A stretch of 64,000 nucleotides of DNA from SIG480 sp045636865 (lineage in GTDB: Bacteria > Bacillota > Clostridia > Oscillospirales > JAAYXM01). The stretch spans positions 95,453 through 159,452 of the forward strand of contig JAZTYJ010000020.1 in the NCBI GenBank assembly GCA_045636865.1, given 5' to 3'. The position numbers were made by a program, and so were the translations under genes. Under the pieces are notes generated by a model. It made no database searches and was not told the DNA's origin. It saw only the letters and a program-made list of their open reading frames with translations. Shown here piece by piece: positions 60,794 through 64,000 of this stretch. Position 1 is the stretch's first letter. Every line of letters starts with the position of its first letter.

Positions 60794-61767
60794 AGAAGGT
60801 TTTTGTTTTTTGTTTTCTCTTGTGCCTTTTTCTTTTTTCTTCCTGCAGCGATTATAACGAGCTTAATATGCAGGCGATAGTCAGATATGCAGGAGTTGAT
60901 TTTTCGGGTGGCGAAACAGAGGTCTCCGTTATGTGCGAGGGCGCAAAGGAAGACGGGTATGCAATATATTCAGGTCGCGGAAAGAGTTTTTTTGAGGCGG
61001 TGAGAAATATTGCACAGCGCGAAGGAAAGAAGCTCTACTGGGGGCATACCGAAGCTCTTGTCTTCGGAGAGGAGGCGATAAAAAATAACTTTGACGAAAC
61101 GCTTGACGCAATACTTCGCGCAAGGGATGTCTATCTTGACATAGTACCCGTTGCGGCAAGAGAGATGCGCGCATCCTACGTGATAAATGCCGAAGCGGAT
61201 GGGAAAACCGTGCTCTCGACTTTTGCAAATGAGGCAAACTCAAGGCGTTTTTCAGAAAAGGTGATATGGGAAATCCTGCGTCTGCGCGATGAGTTTTTTG
61301 TGTGCATAATCCCGACGCTTCAGGAAAGCGACGGAAAAATCATAATGTCGGGCGGTGCGTGCATATCAAAAAAAACACTCCTCGGCTTTCTTGACGGAGA
61401 GGAGATGCTTCTTCTCTCGCTTCTGACGGAAGACCGTCCGGGCGGATATCTGCCGACACTTGAAACGGAAGAGGGTGCGGGCATATCCTTCGAAATTCTT
61501 TCAAACAAAACGGAAATGAAAAAAGAAAATGATACACTTTTCATCCGTCAGAAGATAACTCTGTCGCCTGCAGAGGTAAGCGGTGATGTTACCGTTGGAG
61601 AAATGAAAAAAACTGCATCACGATATCTCTCGGAGGGATACGAAAAGCTTTTTTCATCCGCAAGGAAAGAAAATCTCGGAAACATCTTCGCAACAGACGG
61701 GTATGATGAGATAAAAAGAACAGAGGCGGAAATAGATGTGCAGATAAGCAACGTTTTCGGAGGTTGA
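60790..61767 (+). CDS. spore germinant receptor C subunit (Ger(x)C lipoprotein)
   Basis: A 325-residue lipoprotein; the signal ends in lipobox LFSSC (MKKVFVFCFLLCLFLF before). The mature part has the Ger(x)C hallmarks: YNELNMQAIVRYAGVDF, YSGRGKSFFEAVRNIAQREG, LYWGHTEALVFGEEA. The start at 60790 overlaps the GerA stop by 4 bases; an upstream open stretch belongs to the other frame of gerA. It should sit on the outer face of the inner spore membrane. Confidence 0.92.
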   Translation: MKKVFVFCFLLCLFLFSSCSDYNELNMQAIVRYAGVDFSGGETEVSVMCEGAKEDGYAIYSGRGKSFFEAVRNIAQREGKKLYWGHTEALVFGEEAIKNNFDETLDAILRARDVYLDIVPVAAREMRASYVINAEADGKTVLSTFANEANSRRFSEKVIWEILRLRDEFFVCIIPTLQESDGKIIMSGGACISKKTLLGFLDGEEMLLLSLLTEDRPGGYLPTLETEEGAGISFEILSNKTEMKKENDTLFIRQKITLSPAEVSGDVTVGEMKKTASRYLSEGYEKLFSSARKENLGNIFATDGYDEIKRTEAEIDVQISNVFGG

Positions 61768-61771
61768 TAAA

Positions 61772-61966
61772 ATGGGGATGTTTCTCGTTTTTATATATTT
61801 ACTCATTCTTCTTCCTGCCGTTTCGGGAAAAGAGGGAAGAGAAAAAAAGCTTTATATCGCGCTCTCTGTTCTCGCCGTTATATCCGCATACTTTGCAGGT
61901 CGCTTTATGCTGACTGACCACGTCGGCGCATCGCTTTCGGGGATGATTTCGATATTCATGAGGTAG
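61772..61966 (+). CDS. small two-helix membrane protein, possible germinant receptor D subunit
   Basis: A 64-residue protein made of two hydrophobic helices (MFLVFIYLLILLPAV and YIALSVLAVISAYFAGRFM) joined by the basic loop SGKEGREKKL. It lies 4 bases after GerC and 6 bases before GerB. Small two-helix D proteins encoded in germinant-receptor operons of Bacillus are known to modulate receptor function; size, topology and place match, although sequence similarity cannot be judged here. Confidence 0.7.
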   Translation: MGMFLVFIYLLILLPAVSGKEGREKKLYIALSVLAVISAYFAGRFMLTDHVGASLSGMISIFMR

Positions 61967-61972
61967 CTTGAA

Positions 61973-63058
61973 ATGAAAAACGAAAAAATATCCAATATGA
62001 CAGGCGCAATCCTTTGCGCTCTTGCATTGCTCACAAACGCATACTCCGTTGTGCCGGGAGTCGCGGCAGGCGGTGCGGTATGGGTTGCAGACATCCTCGC
62101 AACTTCTCTTGCGCTTATCTGCACGGCGGCATTTTGCAGCTCGTGTGACCGCTTTCCGGATGAGACGTTTTTCGGAGTGCTCAAAAAAAGCTTCGGAAAG
62201 ACCTTCGGAATTATCCTCGCACTCGTTTTTTCCATCTTCGCTCTTCTCACATGTGCAGTATCGCTCACGGTCTTTTCACGGTTTGTGCAGATAACATCAC
62301 TTCCGCAGACTCCACAGATAATAATTCCGCTGCTTCTCATATTTGTCTCTGCGCTCGCGGTGAAGGGGCAGAAGCTACGTTGTCCGTCGCAGACGGCGTG
62401 GCTTCTCGTGTGGTTTGTAGCATCCGTGTTTGTGTTTTTTGTTTTCTCGTCTCTTTCGCAGATAAAGTCAAATCTTATGACCCTTGCAAAGTTTGAGAAT
62501 TTCAAAATTCTTCCGTCTGTCGGTGAGGTTTTCTTAAACCGCTTCGGACTTATTCCCGCATTTGTGGCGGTCTACACAAAAATGTCGGAAGCAAAAACCC
62601 GAAGAGCGTATATGCTGTCGTCCGTTGCGGTGGCGGGAATAGGCCTTGCCGTAATTTCTGCAATAAGCGTTATAACGCTCGGAGAAGAGCTTGCAAAAGC
62701 AGACTTTTACCCCGTCTACACCGCGATGTCCCTGCGGAGAGTGGGTGGTTTTGTCAGGCATACAGAAATTCTCGCCTCCGTGGCTATGACGATCTGTCTC
62801 TTTTTCAAGGGTTGCATATGCCTTGCCTTTGCATCGGAGATGATAAACGGTGTATTCAATACAAATGAAAAAAGCTTTTCATCGCTTCCGCTTGCGCTCA
62901 TAACCGCATCCGCAACGCAGCTTATCTACCGCGACATTTCATCCTTACGCGGTCTTCTTGAGTGGAAGGGCGGAGCTTTTTATTTCCTTTCTTTTTTTAT
63001 CGCACTTCCGCTTGCGCTTTTTCTTGCGACGCATATAAAAAAGAAAGTAAAGAGATGA
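61973..63058 (+). CDS. spore germinant receptor B subunit (GerB, APC superfamily)
   Basis: A 361-residue membrane protein with about ten helices, of the GerB branch of amino acid/polyamine permeases. N-terminal part KISNMTGAILCALALLTNAY and the later GLIPAFVAVYTKMSEAKTRR, then the RRVGGFVRHTEILASVAMTI region fit the family. It binds or conducts nutrient signal in the receptor. Order A-C-D-B differs from the usual A-B-C. Confidence 0.88.
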   Translation: MKNEKISNMTGAILCALALLTNAYSVVPGVAAGGAVWVADILATSLALICTAAFCSSCDRFPDETFFGVLKKSFGKTFGIILALVFSIFALLTCAVSLTVFSRFVQITSLPQTPQIIIPLLLIFVSALAVKGQKLRCPSQTAWLLVWFVASVFVFFVFSSLSQIKSNLMTLAKFENFKILPSVGEVFLNRFGLIPAFVAVYTKMSEAKTRRAYMLSSVAVAGIGLAVISAISVITLGEELAKADFYPVYTAMSLRRVGGFVRHTEILASVAMTICLFFKGCICLAFASEMINGVFNTNEKSFSSLPLALITASATQLIYRDISSLRGLLEWKGGAFYFLSFFIALPLALFLATHIKKKVKR

Positions 63059-63135
63059 TTTTCACCACTTTGCAGGTGTTTGCATAATGTGTAATGAAGG
63101 ATGCTTCAAAACAACATTACGGGAGGTATATGCAA

Positions 63136-63987
63136 ATGCCTGATAAGGTATTGCCCGGCCCGATCCACGGAAATGCTCCGTGTGTGAAAGAGGCTGTGTG
63201 TATCCATACAAACAGAATTTACGATTCCTGCAGAGATAAGGAATGCATTGAGAACATAAGAGTATATCCGACTCGCTGTTCACAGGAAATTCTTGATTGC
63301 GCAACGAGCGTAAAGAGCCGTGAGGCAAAGCTCATCCAGACGAAGATAGATGTTCACGAGGTAACGTTCAACCGCGGTTTCTATACGGTAGACATCAAGT
63401 TTTTCTACAGCATCAAGGCAGAAGTCTGCTCCTGCTCCGGAAAGTATCAGAAGGTTTCGGGCCTTGCGGTTTACGACAAGAGAGTTATTCTCTTCGGCAG
63501 TGAGGGAGACGTAAAAATCTTCAGCTCCGACGGTGGCGATTGCGTAAAGTGTGCCGACAATATGCCAAAGGCTTATGTTGAGGCTGTTGACCCGATTTTC
63601 CTCGGAGCGGAGCTCTGCGAAGCAAGAAGACATTTTCCGAATCCCGATTGCGACTGCGACTGTATGTGCGATGAGCTCTGCGAAGTTCCGCAGTGCGTAA
63701 AGGACTTCTTCGACGACGAGCTCATAACAAGCGGCGGATGCAAGAATCTTCTTGTAACGCTCGGTCAGTTCTCAATCGTCCGCCTTGAGCGCGATTCCCA
63801 GCTTCTTATTCCGGCTTATGACTTCTGTATGCCTGAAAAAGAGTGCGTAGGTTCAAGCGAAGACAGACCGTGCGACCTCTTCAGAAAAATCAAGTTCCCG
63901 GTTAATGAATTCTTCCCACCCTCTGCGCGCGAGAGTGTGCATAATGACGGTTGCGAAAAGCCGCCGAAGGGCTGCTGCGGAAAGTAG
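63136..63987 (+). CDS. cysteine-rich protein, possible spore-surface component
   Basis: A 283-residue protein with 24 cysteines, including the cluster CDCDCMCDELCEVPQC and the end PPKGCCGK. The N-terminus contains VCIHTNRIYDSCRDKECIEN, a pattern I associate with a conserved but uncharacterised clostridial family. No signal peptide or membrane helix. The ATG at 63136 has GGGAGG 9 bases upstream; the frame is open to 63094. It lies 77 bases after the germination operon, in the same direction. A sporulation-linked, cross-linked coat or metal-binding role is inferred from cysteine content and place. Confidence 0.72.
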   Translation: MPDKVLPGPIHGNAPCVKEAVCIHTNRIYDSCRDKECIENIRVYPTRCSQEILDCATSVKSREAKLIQTKIDVHEVTFNRGFYTVDIKFFYSIKAEVCSCSGKYQKVSGLAVYDKRVILFGSEGDVKIFSSDGGDCVKCADNMPKAYVEAVDPIFLGAELCEARRHFPNPDCDCDCMCDELCEVPQCVKDFFDDELITSGGCKNLLVTLGQFSIVRLERDSQLLIPAYDFCMPEKECVGSSEDRPCDLFRKIKFPVNEFFPPSARESVHNDGCEKPPKGCCGK

Positions 63988-64000
63988 ATAATAAAACAAA

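Noticed and set aside
1..64000. tRNA, rRNA, CRISPR arrays, prophage or complete IS elements
   Set aside because: None recognised on either strand by reading; tRNA detection by eye is limited.

Overview
The window looks like chromosomal DNA of an anaerobic, spore-forming Firmicute of class Clostridia, probably from the Oscillospirales/Ruminococcaceae-like gut lineages. The evidence is a WalRK (YycFG) operon, spoVT, a GerA/GerC/GerB germinant-receptor operon, a DUF1540 protein, a class III (oxygen-sensitive) ribonucleotide reductase, a membrane pyrophosphatase and a PyrR-type pyrimidine attenuator. Shine-Dalgarno sequences are strong and TTG starts are common. No rRNA, tRNA, CRISPR array, phage or complete insertion sequence was recognised.

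Layout. 1-3.3 kb (minus): the 5' part of pgi and a GH31 alpha-glycosidase. 3.4-12.3 kb (plus): a complete UMP-synthesis operon, pyrC-carB-pyrK-pyrD-pyrF-pyrE-pyrB without carA, behind a consensus promoter and a PyrR attenuator. 12.4-13.9 kb: a CDF metal exporter divergent from a TetR regulator, with a perfect palindrome between them. 14-24.4 kb: thiI, cinA and a NUDIX hydrolase, then walR-walK-yycH-yycI, murA under its own promoter, yycJ and rlmH. 24.4-29.6 kb: a phosphoglucomutase, an orphan lipoprotein solute-binding protein, two small peptide genes (one with a promoter, a structured ~200-nt leader and a terminator of its own) and an AraC regulator. 29.7-32.8 kb: a three-gene unit of an M81/MlrC metallopeptidase-like protein, a creatinase-fold M24 protein with altered metal ligands, and a homologue of the Anabaena sensory rhodopsin transducer.

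32.9-39.7 kb (minus): metF, a free-standing MetH reactivation domain, metH without that domain, a YeiH-type permease, an SGNH hydrolase and a Gfo/Idh oxidoreductase. 39.8-43.7 kb: hppA, a 320-bp fold-back element, a truncated spoVT-like gene, an AT-rich hypothetical gene and intact spoVT. 43.8-49.9 kb: a DUF1540 protein (minus), an ABC half-transporter, nrdG, nrdD with a fused glutaredoxin-like domain, and trxB; NrdR-like boxes overlap the nrdD promoter. 49.9-59.2 kb: a GH28-like beta-helix protein, an AEC permease, a MATE exporter, a very unusual M28 peptidase-winged helix-AAC(3) fusion, and a PHP phosphoesterase/acyltransferase pair with a decayed second PHP copy. 59.3-64 kb: a GerA-GerC-small D-like-GerB operon and a cysteine-rich protein that may be a spore-surface component.

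The most noteworthy items are the M28-winged helix-AAC(3) fusion, the monocistronic peptide with its structured leader, the M81/M24/ASRT-like cassette, a 62-nt perfect identity between spoVT and a truncated copy, the fold-back element, and a short interspersed repeat that supplies the ribosome-binding site of pyrK.
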